Both the position numbers and the translations under genes were made by a program. The notes below the pieces were generated by a model. That model worked only from the letters and a program-made list of their open reading frames with translations. It was not told where the DNA came from and did not search any database. Shown here piece by piece: positions 29,501 through 37,183 of a DNA stretch of 64,000 nt; position 1 is the first letter of the stretch, and the number at the start of each line of letters is the position of its first letter. This DNA is from Kaistella yonginensis (GTDB lineage: Bacteria; Bacteroidota; Bacteroidia; Flavobacteriales; Weeksellaceae), in contig NZ_JAUFQB010000016.1 in assembly GCF_030409525.1 (NCBI RefSeq), positions 1-64,000 on the forward strand. The letters are read 5' to 3'.

Positions 29501-30306
29501 CCTTCTGGATAAACGGGTACTAAAATATTTCTTGGAAACTCTATTCCCGCTGATAAAAGTAATGTTGCTCTAAATTTTGGTATAATCACATCTTTTATAA
29601 ATGCGTCTATATCCTGCGGAATTAATGATCGAAAATAAACTTTTACGTTCGCCGAAGTCTCTTCTAAATCTGCGGTTGATAAATAAGCGCTAAATGCTAT
29701 CAAAGAAGCATATTTACCACCTGATTTATTGAACATTTCTGCAACAAGATCCTGCAACGTTGTTGCATCTGTAGGTAATGTTAATGGACTATCTAAAAGC
29801 CCTGCTTCATTAATGTCTTTAACGAACTGTTGCAAAGGTGAAATATCCTGATCCTCTGGATCTACGAAGGTGTTGACAAAGTGCGCAATAGCTTGCTCTT
29901 CAGTAATATTAAGAACCCGAAGTGCCACCTCAAAAATCTGTTGAGGATCAAAAGAAAAATTACCTACACTGAAAAAACGAAGATAAGCCAGAATTTTCCA
30001 CTGATATTCTATGGTAATCGGAAAAGCCGAGATATTGTTATCGCTTCCTTGAAAGTCGGGATTCAAGACCAGAAATATACCAGTACCAGGAATTTCTATA
30101 TCTATTCGTTTTGAGACGATTGATAAACTGTAGAACGCAGAATCTCCTTTTGGACTTTTGCTGTACTGCAAATCCTTAAAATAAATTTTATCAAGTAAAT
30201 TAATAACTCCTGTTCTTATAAATCCTAAAATATCCGGAATGTCTTTTTCTGATACTACAGATGATAACCTCGGATAATATCGATGTGGTATTGGTGGCTT
30301 AGACAT
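23596..30306 (-). CDS. Giant beta-rich protein, first gene of long operon
   Basis: 2236 residues, no signal peptide. The middle (~550-1120) is a long run of amphipathic beta strands with alternating hydrophobic residues and Gly, e.g. IRIYSNGRFEIAGGIGF, GVGANYQINKSSGWFIDIKG, ARVGFDFDLYIARAWVMIEV, VKVTWLFTFKLKVTLTFKW. This style recalls lipid-groove or barrel-like proteins and, from memory, DUF6603-type proteins; I cannot confirm that. Around 1650-1660 is a short collagen-like Gly-X-Y stretch (GHGPGDPGETGKSGTNGN), followed by a cysteine cluster (DCGCNENSDPFTSVC). It starts ~180 bp after the conserved promoter block at 30471-30535 and heads the 30-kb operon. Confidence 0.8.
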   Translation of the reverse strand: MSKPPIPHRYYPRLSSVVSEKDIPDILGFIRTGVINLLDKIYFKDLQYSKSPKGDSAFYSLSIVSKRIDIEIPGTGIFLVLNPDFQGSDNNISAFPITIEYQWKILAYLRFFSVGNFSFDPQQIFEVALRVLNITEEQAIAHFVNTFVDPEDQDISPLQQFVKDINEAGLLDSPLTLPTDATTLQDLVAEMFNKSGGKYASLIAFSAYLSTADLEETSANVKVYFRSLIPQDIDAFIKDVIIPKFRATLLLSAGIEFPRNILVPVYPEGTKIGDDDDDVSLEPIPENTEGYDNKVMLLFGEALFYADTEKGFGYNMDLVLDLNCPAGIGKTGLVIDINNLKIDLSTTENIAEADADGRPKEFMGVYMEYTEVFLPKKWFKKQDGQTIGISANNLLVGTGGISGNIAVRATYKAAIVEGKTKVVDYFQDYFDLVYPLKVQGRETTITKHADLVLFMNTDLPSPSMMKFEFPFKLKMKVTNEEKEFKTEQEYYQFLKNLLPVSPNNEPMWFSLGDKKKEDLKKWRLGFYRFDIDFHHGQVVQSSLRAALEIKKFKKVGEEANPQPTRIELLGEWESSENFKLTASFVPGLSISLFDKIVLTLQTAELGREGKDFFIGADTKLKFPNDGAIGRIFKGKEIDLPAIRIYSNGRFEIAGGIGFIPTNFTLPLGPVEMSVTGIHLGSIQREFDGKIRNYNYIGFDGALSVDPIGLDIMGNGIKYFYTVDDEEYLDTEGKPTGDRFLHISTLSIDLIIPGNASEEQAIAIIKGSLTIPDLGFSDEFGGSVSIKIPKAKIAGQAYMKLNPKNKSFLVSAAVELGTPIPLGPIGIYGFKGLIGKKYVADKKAVPGLTENNTWYDYYVAHRAGINEEKLRNPLETEGYTNPFSVGLGASMATIADSGKIVSLRTMMLLSIPNMFAIDAGLAILSDRLGLIESDKRVPPFYAFLIIGDDSLEFGVGANYQINKSSGWFIDIKGEMQAGFFFKNQRPWYINFGTKEKPITVLMFKDILNIKAQGFLMISAAGIEAGARVGFDFDLYIARAWVMIEVGTQISFEKSQVGGYLYIEGGFALNFWFLQASFAVSIFFSVEMVKPFLIFAQLRIDIRVKVTWLFTFKLKVTLTFKWQKPGAIDRTAIAALTYQAVSNPDYAKQVRTNDSVKGIHMLTNESFDLTLMNVSQNEIGAAPIYPRITATIDAIIPMDTFIDIKMEKGLVPSALVDAIIGSHTSVANNCMEFIPPKNIVKGNLTLQQVKHKYSIESINVKMRTDDSWVDYHPYEALFPLGENSDVTALKIGHWQKNTDRYDSIRLLATSPFSYMDPGEAGWVIPEQYGITPSSLFCTQLATQWHISNFLNIPFGTEYTPPAGYNSYLICGAYYNIEGTYAQTIEVDEEGNTTQITSDAKMVVKNSSNPFNYDHSLEFSNGDNLIITFPEDSAQVRLNLTTYARGIIIKVYESVKGNTIKPKYIQVDEISFTKQQLAHQIEIGNPKRDVENGVIPQIFSKIEIIPDTNDKDRISAIHQEIAAIWLEAEANAGEGNMVILTPSQSAQIDTLNAELAILRSAACSDVNCKSIVFSILANHYVDVVFQEPESFINDENTLLNVLTTIGYSSNINVDFNKNSVLILNLSLDIADYGFVTNGIKKIVDKGDYLCLSEFEESRDGGGHGPGDPGETGKSGTNGNLGKYKYSIIQIEKMQAKPIEETYADCGCNENSDPFTSVCTTSVQEVSWRTMTEFEYEQTIPGQPAVTEDMEETIKAMNKTVQPIWRPDTTFMLHFRLKDEVDGGSTDSKVFDYFYGFKTMGPVGHFHKQNDEYLKYKEYNENTETYETKTRKDDESSLTSLLSYIDYQRSYPNPDGNILGSKPLFFGDEQCKIELFFDKAYVSHMFSDWSDYKGRSAIKMEMPIIIKDPVSEAIIPYPIPIGWNEEDVPGAAYEWTDDKDPKLPISVQTYLDLLEEAQETQGAVNCEVKLGFPISPSVKMRTVALTNLKPEKLYTAMVYSAYDADGNGEIKNQMVGEKIVYEEIQKVHEFAFRTSRYENFRKQVLSYQLNERDENLNLIQSRQAVYEVRLDLTTSQVNNLYALVGKTPNNETDLLREKYIHEFDRAMEGILKISPLDPPRNTDFLKIINSTNNNVVALLVRNPEPFNDPRIVVQDIVTTLIILGAKGAGAKYKVLWNKDYSQAIVMHETKNITAKELQFQFVYKTWDGNKREYVVKDETGIPNEDERLNTVFTEPIIINQ

Positions 30307-30484
30307 ATTTTATTTCGTGTTATTTGTTGTTTGGGTTTATTGCTTGATAAGCCCGTCTAATGATTATGGCAAAGGATATTTCTGTAATCTATTCAGTATC
30401 TCGAAAGATTTTGCAGATAGAATTTCAAAAAGAATTAGAAATTTCTACATTTATAAAGTCTTCAATCATCATTATGCGTTCTTT

Positions 30485-30510
30485 CAAATATAGTAAAGAA
30501 TTCCATCAAA
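30485..30510 (-). promoter_or_regulatory. Promoter of the 30-kb operon
   Basis: On the minus strand: TTTG (30507-30510), 14 bp, TATATTTG (30485-30492), fitting the TAnnTTTG -7 box of Bacteroidota; the upstream spacing is short for the usual -33 TTG. The surrounding ~65 bp (30471-30535) is nearly repeated at 36527-36592 before the other unit. The leader to the start codon at 30306 is about 175 nt. Confidence 0.55.
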
Positions 30511-30885
30511 ACACCATAAATTTACACAAAACAAATACATTTAATTTCATATTGATATGGAATGCTTTTAAACTGCATTATAATCACATTTTTGGAAATC
30601 AAAAAAAACAGTCATCTATAAACTAGTACATACACTTTGGATCTTCTAATTTTCATTTCAATTGATCAGTATTAATGTTTTACTTTCATATTCCTCGGTG
30701 AAACTTTCATCATAACCAAAAATAGATTTTTAAAATCGCAATTGTAATTTTCGTACTTCTGCAAAAACAAATTGTTCTGCTGGTAAATCTTTTCAAATGA
30801 GTTATTTATGGATTCTATACTTTTACCAACACAATTGGAACACGAATAAATTTCGACCCTCATTTATTACTGACGTTTTTACGAT

Positions 30886-31005
30886 TAAAAATACAAATTG
30901 CAGGCAAATGCCTGCAATTTTTTATTAACGTTATCGGTAATTTTCTTTTAAAAACCCCTATGTATAAAACAAACCAACACATGTGGAACATTACCATTAT
31001 TTGCT
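30886..31005 (-). repeat. 3' cassette-end element with hairpin, copy 2
   Basis: Aligns with 416-530. The core here is a strong hairpin: AAATTGCAGGC, loop AAAT, GCCTGCAATTT (about 30895-30920), with a T-run on the plus side. It lies ~75 bp beyond the stop of the minus-strand partner gene 31082-31651. Conservation extends well past the hairpin (ACCAACACATGTGGAACATTA), so it is more than a terminator. Confidence 0.6.
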
Positions 31006-31081
31006 TTATATATTTTGCTCATCAACGCCTGATTACTAGTAATAGGCTCTAAAAATTGATTTAAAAAATTTGTAGTTGTCA

Positions 31082-31651
31082 TTAAGGAATTATGGGCTCT
31101 GCATTTTTATAATAATCTCCTACTTCATCCCAAGAAAAATTTACTCCGGGTTGCCCTATGTTTGCAGCAAGAATGTCTTCTCCAAATTCATTGGTTTTAT
31201 AAACCATAAAGCAGGTGCCATCTTCATTATATTCAAAATCATATTTTTCTTCTCCATTTTCATAGAAATATTTTGTTGTTCTTAATGGTTGTTCCTGTAA
31301 ATTTAGTAATCTGAAACAAATCGTTTGATTGTCTTTAATTATAGATACTGTTCTTCCTGTCAATTGTCCATTTTCATAGGTATAGCCCTCGCCTTTAACG
31401 CAATTGAACAATTGTTCCGATTTAATTAAAACGACAGTTTCAATTTGTGCATATTGAGATAAAACGGAAGCAGGATCTTCATTTATATCTAAATAATAAT
31501 TAATATTATTTATAATTCCATTTTCGAAAGATTCAATCTTTTTTAATTTATTATCTATTGAAATGTATTTAGAATATTCTTCTAGTTGTAATGCCTGATT
31601 AATAGGTATTTCTATACCATAGTTATTTTTATATACTATATTTGTACTCAT
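31082..31651 (-). CDS. Cytosolic putative immunity protein
   Basis: 189 residues with no signal peptide or lipobox. The C-terminal half has repeated strand-turn units (YTYENGQLTGRTVSI, KYFYENGEEKYDFEYNEDGT), similar in look to MORN/toxin-antidote beta repeats. It starts 4 bp after the stop of the gene ending at 31656, which carries a nucleotidyltransferase-like end. A cytosolic partner is what would be needed against a toxin acting inside the cell. The role is inferred from position and localisation. Confidence 0.7.
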   Translation of the reverse strand: MSTNIVYKNNYGIEIPINQALQLEEYSKYISIDNKLKKIESFENGIINNINYYLDINEDPASVLSQYAQIETVVLIKSEQLFNCVKGEGYTYENGQLTGRTVSIIKDNQTICFRLLNLQEQPLRTTKYFYENGEEKYDFEYNEDGTCFMVYKTNEFGEDILAANIGQPGVNFSWDEVGDYYKNAEPIIP

Positions 31652-31655
31652 TATT

Positions 31656-34292
31656 TTAAAATTTTATATATGGTGAGACATCGAATGATTTACCATTGAT
31701 AATAATAGAAACATTTAGTCCTCCAAAAGGAACAATGTCTTGACTGTAACATTTTTGCATAAATGTTTTGCCTTTTTCTTCAAGAATACCAAACTGCCTG
31801 TTTTTTATGATTCCTTCATTAATTTGTTTATTTAACTTTAATTTATAGTTATTAAATTCAACACTCCTTCCCTTAAATTCTAATGTTTTAGCTCTATCAA
31901 ATAGCATATTTTTTAGTTGTTGCAATTGACTTTCATCAATAATAATTGCAATATCAACATCTTTTGCATTTGCCCTGCGAAGAGAAGACCCTTGAACCCT
32001 AATGTCAGCAACAGGGAGCCCCCAATCATTAACTATAGATTTTAATTTATTTTTAAAGAAATTAAATTCTTGAATATTACTAAAAGAAAATGGATATCCT
32101 CTTGGCTCAACAATATTTTTCCAAGCAAACATCTGTTGCTGTAAATCATTATAATGAATAAGTTTTTTTTCTCGGCACGCAATAAAAATAAAATCTTCAA
32201 TTTCTCTTTCATTCATTTTTTGATAGAGACCGTGTTGAATTAGTTCATCAATTTGTGTGTCTGTAAAATGAGTATTCAAAAATTCATCATCTAAGGATAT
32301 TCTGTTTCTTATTTTGTTTCTTGTCTTAATAAGAAAACCCGAAAGGTCTTCTACAGCATTTTCTGCGTGTTTTGCTATAATTAATTTATAATTATTAGAA
32401 AAATTAGCCGGATATATATTACTGTCAACCAATTCTTTTGCAGATTTTCGTAATGCGTAACTTGCAAAAAAGTCTGTAGCCCCTGTAATCATCTGAAGGC
32501 AAAATAAATATTTTTGATATTTTTTACAGAATTCATTTTGCTGATTATCACAATTATCGGTAGCAAATTTAAACATTAGGCTAACCACATCTAAGGATAC
32601 ATTTGCAGCAGCTAAAAAGGTGGCTACTTGAGCTAATCTAGTCATATTCCTCAAATGCCTTAACTTTGCCAAATTCCCAATCCCCGAAAATGTAAGAGCT
32701 ACGTCCAAAAATACACCAACTTCGTTTTTAAAAGATTCCCAGTCATTGGTATCGTCTATATATTTCAAATAGAAAATTGGTATTAAAGAATTAAGCTGTT
32801 GAGAGTTTCCCGATCCTAAAACCGGCATTTTTACCGTGGTATCAAAGTTAGTATCTAACAAAGAAACTGGTTGAAACACAGAATAACTGCCAAAAAACTC
32901 ATCTAATTTTGTATGAATAATATAGTTACCATCTGCATCAATTTTGGGAGCTTTATTAGTATATGCAATAATATTGCTCGTATCTTCACTAAATTTGAAA
33001 TCAAAATTATTTTTAAAAATCCCTAAAAATTCATTAGATCTATAGCTTAATGTAAATAGTGTGTTTTCATTATAGGTATATTGAGCCATTCTAGACTCAA
33101 TGTATATTCCATCAGGAGAATATGGACTATACTTACTATCTTTCCAATATTTTAAAATTGTATTTGCAAAGATTTTTTTATTATCTCCATTTATTTTTTC
33201 GTACAATTTTTGGTATAAAGAAATATGGTCAACGGTAGTTTTAGTTAATCCATCAAGAAAATCATTGTATTGTTCAAGTTTAATTGATTTTACAACTTTA
33301 AGAACGATATGTTCTCTACTTCCTCCTTGAAAAGCTGTACTCCACCAATCTGTAATAGCTTTTTTGCAAAATACTCTGAGAATTTTTAATTTTTCTTCAA
33401 TTTGCAAATGCATTAATACTTTCTCACTAAAAAAAGAAACTGCTATAAAAAATTTATCATCTGGGTCTTCCAGAGCATTTATTTTCTCTCTATAATATTT
33501 GAAGTTCAAATAATATTTTTCTAACCAATTTCTGTAATTGATAAAATCTTGATTACTATATTCATAAAACTCAGAAATTGCACTTTGATCTGCCCAAGAA
33601 ATGTTTTGCTCATTCCAAGTATTTATCAAATTATTCTCGTCCAAAAATTTATAAAAATCACCATCAGTTTTTCTGTATCTTTCTAATAAAACTGCAATAT
33701 CCAATAATACATTTTTATTTATATCCTGGCCCAATGCATCTTTCCTGCTTGCATGAATTTTATAAAATTTAAAAAGGGTGTCATTCGGAGACAGACAATT
33801 ACTATTACCTTCGTAATCAAAATTTGCAGGAAATGGAATTGGTCGATCAGGAAAATCTTTAAAAACGGAATGTTCATTATGATCATATATCAAAGTGTAA
33901 GTAGCTGTACATAGTTGATGATTATTAACATCTTGACTTTCCTGATTTTTAATGTATTTTTTATTAACTTTGATAGCGGCTCCATCCTCAGCATACACAA
34001 AATTTCCTTTAAAAATGTGTTGAGGATATTCCAATGTAGAAATTGTTTTATTTTTTCCTTTTAAATTATTGAACTCAATTTCATTGAAAAAACATGAAAA
34101 AGGTTGCCCCGAATTATTTAAGGTATATAATGCAATAAATGGAGTGTTAGATTCTTCAAGAAAAAATCGACTTAATCTACCTATTTCATTAAAATCCATT
34201 CTGTCATAAGGTAAATATCTAATTTGACTGCCTATATTAACTTTGTTTAATACTACATCTCCATTGGGTAGTACAATTGCAAACTCTTCCAT
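31656..34292 (-). CDS. Putative toxin with nucleotidyltransferase-like C-terminus
   Basis: 878 residues from the ATG at 34292, which overlaps the carrier stop by one base (TAATG); a longer start at 34319 would overlap the carrier by 28 bp. Residues ~1-520 are unrecognised. Residues ~526-580 are hydrophobic with helices (GIGNLAKLRHL, LAQVATFLAAANVSLDVVSL), like the pre-toxin segments of polymorphic toxins. The end carries GSSLRRANAKDVDIAIIID (Gly768, Ser769, Asp778, Asp780), the GS...DxD signature of polymerase-beta-type nucleotidyltransferases, with a possible third acidic residue in VEF or FDV. Such enzymes transfer nucleotides to protein or RNA, including tRNA in known toxins. The coupled cytosolic partner follows after 4 bp. 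Confidence 0.72.
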   Translation of the reverse strand: MEEFAIVLPNGDVVLNKVNIGSQIRYLPYDRMDFNEIGRLSRFFLEESNTPFIALYTLNNSGQPFSCFFNEIEFNNLKGKNKTISTLEYPQHIFKGNFVYAEDGAAIKVNKKYIKNQESQDVNNHQLCTATYTLIYDHNEHSVFKDFPDRPIPFPANFDYEGNSNCLSPNDTLFKFYKIHASRKDALGQDINKNVLLDIAVLLERYRKTDGDFYKFLDENNLINTWNEQNISWADQSAISEFYEYSNQDFINYRNWLEKYYLNFKYYREKINALEDPDDKFFIAVSFFSEKVLMHLQIEEKLKILRVFCKKAITDWWSTAFQGGSREHIVLKVVKSIKLEQYNDFLDGLTKTTVDHISLYQKLYEKINGDNKKIFANTILKYWKDSKYSPYSPDGIYIESRMAQYTYNENTLFTLSYRSNEFLGIFKNNFDFKFSEDTSNIIAYTNKAPKIDADGNYIIHTKLDEFFGSYSVFQPVSLLDTNFDTTVKMPVLGSGNSQQLNSLIPIFYLKYIDDTNDWESFKNEVGVFLDVALTFSGIGNLAKLRHLRNMTRLAQVATFLAAANVSLDVVSLMFKFATDNCDNQQNEFCKKYQKYLFCLQMITGATDFFASYALRKSAKELVDSNIYPANFSNNYKLIIAKHAENAVEDLSGFLIKTRNKIRNRISLDDEFLNTHFTDTQIDELIQHGLYQKMNEREIEDFIFIACREKKLIHYNDLQQQMFAWKNIVEPRGYPFSFSNIQEFNFFKNKLKSIVNDWGLPVADIRVQGSSLRRANAKDVDIAIIIDESQLQQLKNMLFDRAKTLEFKGRSVEFNNYKLKLNKQINEGIIKNRQFGILEEKGKTFMQKCYSQDIVPFGGLNVSIIINGKSFDVSPYIKF

Positions 34293-36454
34293 TAGAATAT
34301 TAATTTCTCTATTAAACAATTATTACCGGTTGTCATTTTAGGCATCCACATACTATACTCCTCGCTTGCAAAAAGCATATTATCAATCGTGGTTACAAAG
34401 ACTTTGGTTGTGGGTTCAAAGAATTTAAGCTCTCCGTTTTGGTCCTCACCAATCACACAAAGGCTGTATTTCCTATAAGCTGTTCCTTCAGAAGAGGTAT
34501 AATAACTTTCTTCATCTTCCAATTCATTTTTAAAATAGAATTTAGGATTGTTCAAAATTTTTGTTCCTATAAGTTCTTTGAAGATCGTGTTTTCTGGTTC
34601 CGTAATACCTAAAAGTTTTTTACTGGGCAAACTGACATCTTGCAAATGCAGCGATAAGCCTGTAATGGTATTGCCGTCACTTCCCGTAAAAACTTCAGTT
34701 TGCAGATAATAAGGTTTCTCCGGACGGTAAAAATTATTAAGACTTTGGCTATAACTTATTGTACCGCTATTGCTGTTATCCTGATAGGCAGAACGACTTT
34801 CAAAGAAAGATCCCGTGTTTTGGCGAATACTATTAAGTAATGTTTCGTAGGTGATGCGTTTGAGATTTTCGGCACCCTCTTTCACTACCAAATCTTCTGT
34901 TCTTTTGCTGGTGACCGTAGCAATATCCTGCCCTCTTGCCTTATTATTAAAGTTGATTAATAACAGATTCTGATCTACAATATAATGCAACTCGTTTGCA
35001 GATTTGGACTGAATATGTGGTTCAGCATTAATCAGTCCGAAAACATCATCAATGTCTTTCATATAATAGACCGCAGATTCTTCTGGTGTATCTTGGGTCA
35101 CCGAAATCTGTTTGCCTTCGTAGATCATTTGTATGATGGTAGAAACAGCTTTTGTTTCAACTTTATTGGTCACAAAACCAATGGCTTTGGTAAAAACAAT
35201 ATCTTCATTTTCAGGATCATTATTATCATTCAACAGATTATTATTTCGGATAAAATAATCTTCATGCTGCGTGACCAAAGTATCGATAACGCCTTGTTTA
35301 ATGTACAACCCAGCTCCACTATTATAGTCGGTTGTCAACTTGAAAGAAAGCTTTGAAACATTCTGAAATGCTTTTACAGACCAGCTTGCTCCAAATTTTT
35401 CCTCGGCATATTGACCACCATTTAATGCAATCCGAATATCGTTGCTGTTGGAATCAGATATCTTATAATTTCCATAGAAATTATAACTCCGCTGGCGGTT
35501 GCTTTGAACATACAGATAGGTAGTATTTTTCGTAACAAACTTATTCAGTAAAGCATATATGGTTTCCGAAGAATCTAAGATTTCAGTTTTCAACAGATAA
35601 ACCTTACCATTGCCATAGGTATGAAGCCCATAAAATGCTGCAATATCCATAAATTGCATCGCAGATTCCTGAATGAGTTTCTTTTGGATGCCCGTATATC
35701 CTGCGGTCTCCAATTGATATTCTCCGACTCTAGCAAATGCTAAATCTAATTTGAAAGGATTAGGATCATTTTCTACCGTATAATCTCCTTCGTTGAGAAC
35801 AATATCAATCCCTAAAGTTTCTACAGCATTTCCCAGATAAATTCCTTCGGGAATCATGGGCAATTCGTACGCAAATTTCTTTTCCTCCGTAGTAGTTTCA
35901 TCAACTTCTACTATTTTTGAAATCTTGAAAAAATAATCATCGATTAAATCTCCTAATTGTTGTTCACTTCCAACTTCTGGGGGATAACCGATAAATTCTT
36001 GCGGAAAATTGGTTTGTCCCGGATTAAAATGCAAAAAATCTTTCCAGATTTCCTGTACAAAACCGGTAGCTGTTTCACTGTTTGCAACCACTTTTCCTCC
36101 GGAGAAAAAATCAGACTTTTTAAGACCTCTATAAATGAAATACTTAATAGCCAATCCTTTTATAGGTTGCGAAAAGGGTTTCAGTATAAGATTCACTTTA
36201 GTAGCATCAGAGCTGCTTGGCTGCACTAAAATCTGCCCTTTGCAAATATTAAAAACCTTCCCTGTATAATTAAGAACAGAAGTTGTTCGGAAAATATTTT
36301 CGTCAAGGACTCCAAACTTTTGAGCAGCAGTTTGATTTTGAGTGACTTTAGAAGGATCTAAATAGAAATAAGATTCGGCATACAATTCTGCACGAATATT
36401 TCTGCCATTGTCTGAAGTTGTAGAATCTGATGGTGAGGATGTTGTGGTTGGCAT
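34292..36454 (-). CDS. Carrier-family protein, stand-alone
   Basis: 720 residues, no signal peptide (MPTTTSSPSDS). It is a paralogue of 6079-8241 and of the N-terminal part of 9499-12456. Marks: IRAELYAESYFYLDPSK, CKGQILVQPSSSDATKVNLI, IKGLAIKYFIYRGLKKSDFF, NDPNPFKLDLAFA, AFYGLHTYGNGKVY, QSNRQRSYNFYGNY, and the C-terminal YRKYSLCVIGEDQNGELKFF block. It is the first gene of the short unit and is joined by TAATG to the nucleotidyltransferase-like toxin. The nearest promoter (36541-36566) gives a leader of ~85 nt. Confidence 0.78.
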   Translation of the reverse strand: MPTTTSSPSDSTTSDNGRNIRAELYAESYFYLDPSKVTQNQTAAQKFGVLDENIFRTTSVLNYTGKVFNICKGQILVQPSSSDATKVNLILKPFSQPIKGLAIKYFIYRGLKKSDFFSGGKVVANSETATGFVQEIWKDFLHFNPGQTNFPQEFIGYPPEVGSEQQLGDLIDDYFFKISKIVEVDETTTEEKKFAYELPMIPEGIYLGNAVETLGIDIVLNEGDYTVENDPNPFKLDLAFARVGEYQLETAGYTGIQKKLIQESAMQFMDIAAFYGLHTYGNGKVYLLKTEILDSSETIYALLNKFVTKNTTYLYVQSNRQRSYNFYGNYKISDSNSNDIRIALNGGQYAEEKFGASWSVKAFQNVSKLSFKLTTDYNSGAGLYIKQGVIDTLVTQHEDYFIRNNNLLNDNNDPENEDIVFTKAIGFVTNKVETKAVSTIIQMIYEGKQISVTQDTPEESAVYYMKDIDDVFGLINAEPHIQSKSANELHYIVDQNLLLINFNNKARGQDIATVTSKRTEDLVVKEGAENLKRITYETLLNSIRQNTGSFFESRSAYQDNSNSGTISYSQSLNNFYRPEKPYYLQTEVFTGSDGNTITGLSLHLQDVSLPSKKLLGITEPENTIFKELIGTKILNNPKFYFKNELEDEESYYTSSEGTAYRKYSLCVIGEDQNGELKFFEPTTKVFVTTIDNMLFASEEYSMWMPKMTTGNNCLIEKLIF

Positions 36455-36540
36455 TCTAAATATAAATATTAAAAGTGATAGATGATGCGCTTAACACAAC
36501 ATGGCATTCTTTTTATCAAAATCAGCATTATGTGTCTTTT

Positions 36541-36566
36541 CAAATATAGTAAAGAATTTTATCAAA
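36541..36566 (-). promoter_or_regulatory. Promoter of the short effector unit
   Basis: Minus strand: TTTG (36563-36566), 14 bp, TATATTTG (36541-36548). Box sequence and spacing are the same as at 30485-30510, and flanking bases (ATTATG-GT, GTAAAGAATT, ATAAATTTACAC) are also shared. This implies common control of both units. Confidence 0.6.
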
Positions 36567-36965
36567 ATGAAATAAATTTACACTAAAACATAGAAATTAA
36601 AGATAATAATTACGCAAAACACATTAAACCATACTATAACTACATTGTAGCAACTAGCAAGAATTATCATCTCATAAATCCAAAGACATCTAGCATGTCG
36701 ATTTCTGTCAGGTAGACTTATTTTATTTCGTATTATTTCATTTATGTAACGATGAAATAACTGGACAACCTCTTTCCCATAAATATACGTTTCTGATCAC
36801 AGCGAGGAATTGTATTTGTGCAAAATATCTGACAATAAAAACCAAAAAAAATGCGTAAAAAAGTGCAAAAAAAATGGCAATAAAAACACTGTTGTAAATT
36901 AGTTTTATAACATTCCAAAATATATAGTTTCACAAAAATCCATTATTTATTTTCGTTTTAAAGGC

Positions 36966-37000
36966 AGAATCTCTCGTGAACGAGAGATTCTTTGTTTTGC
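36966..37000 (+). terminator. Orphan intrinsic terminator
   Basis: AGAATCTCTCG, loop TGAA, CGAGAGATTCT (11-bp perfect stem), then TTGTTTTG on the plus strand. No plus-strand gene is visible upstream. Confidence 0.6.
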
Positions 37001-37183
37001 GAATTAAAGAAAAAACATTGGAGTAAATCAAAAAATAAATTGCGGTGAAAAAATGAAAGATACTTTGAAAACTCCTTCTACTAAAGGAAATATTAATGAA
37101 TAAATTTTGTCCTTTCGTGAATTTTTTAAAAAAAAGAAGTTTGTGCCTGAAATTATTGTTGAACACACAAACGTTTTAAGGAA

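Larger units (their letters stand above)
30307..31081. other. Intergenic region between the two effector units
   Basis: 775 bp. From left it holds the long leader of the 2236-residue gene, the conserved promoter block (30471-30535), ~300 bp of AT-rich sequence without convincing coding, and the second copy of the cassette-end element (30886-31005). Short frames at 30360-30626 (+) and 30672-30863 (-) lack supporting features. Confidence 0.6.
36455..37183. other. Intergenic region with promoter and orphan terminator
   Basis: About 730 bp without a convincing gene. Contents: the conserved promoter block for the carrier gene (36527-36592), AT-rich sequence, and a strong hairpin at 36966-36991 followed by TTGTTTTG. 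There is no plus-strand gene for this terminator to serve, so a small RNA or a lost gene is possible. Confidence 0.5.

Noticed and set aside
30360-30626. Plus-strand 88-residue frame
   Set aside because: It spans the conserved minus-strand promoter block and has no domain or ribosome-site support.
30672-30863. Minus-strand 63-residue frame with a CSNC motif
   Set aside because: No signal, homology or spacing argument; it lies in AT-rich spacer between the two units.
34985-35356. Plus-strand 123-residue frame
   Set aside because: Antisense to the carrier gene, no features of its own.
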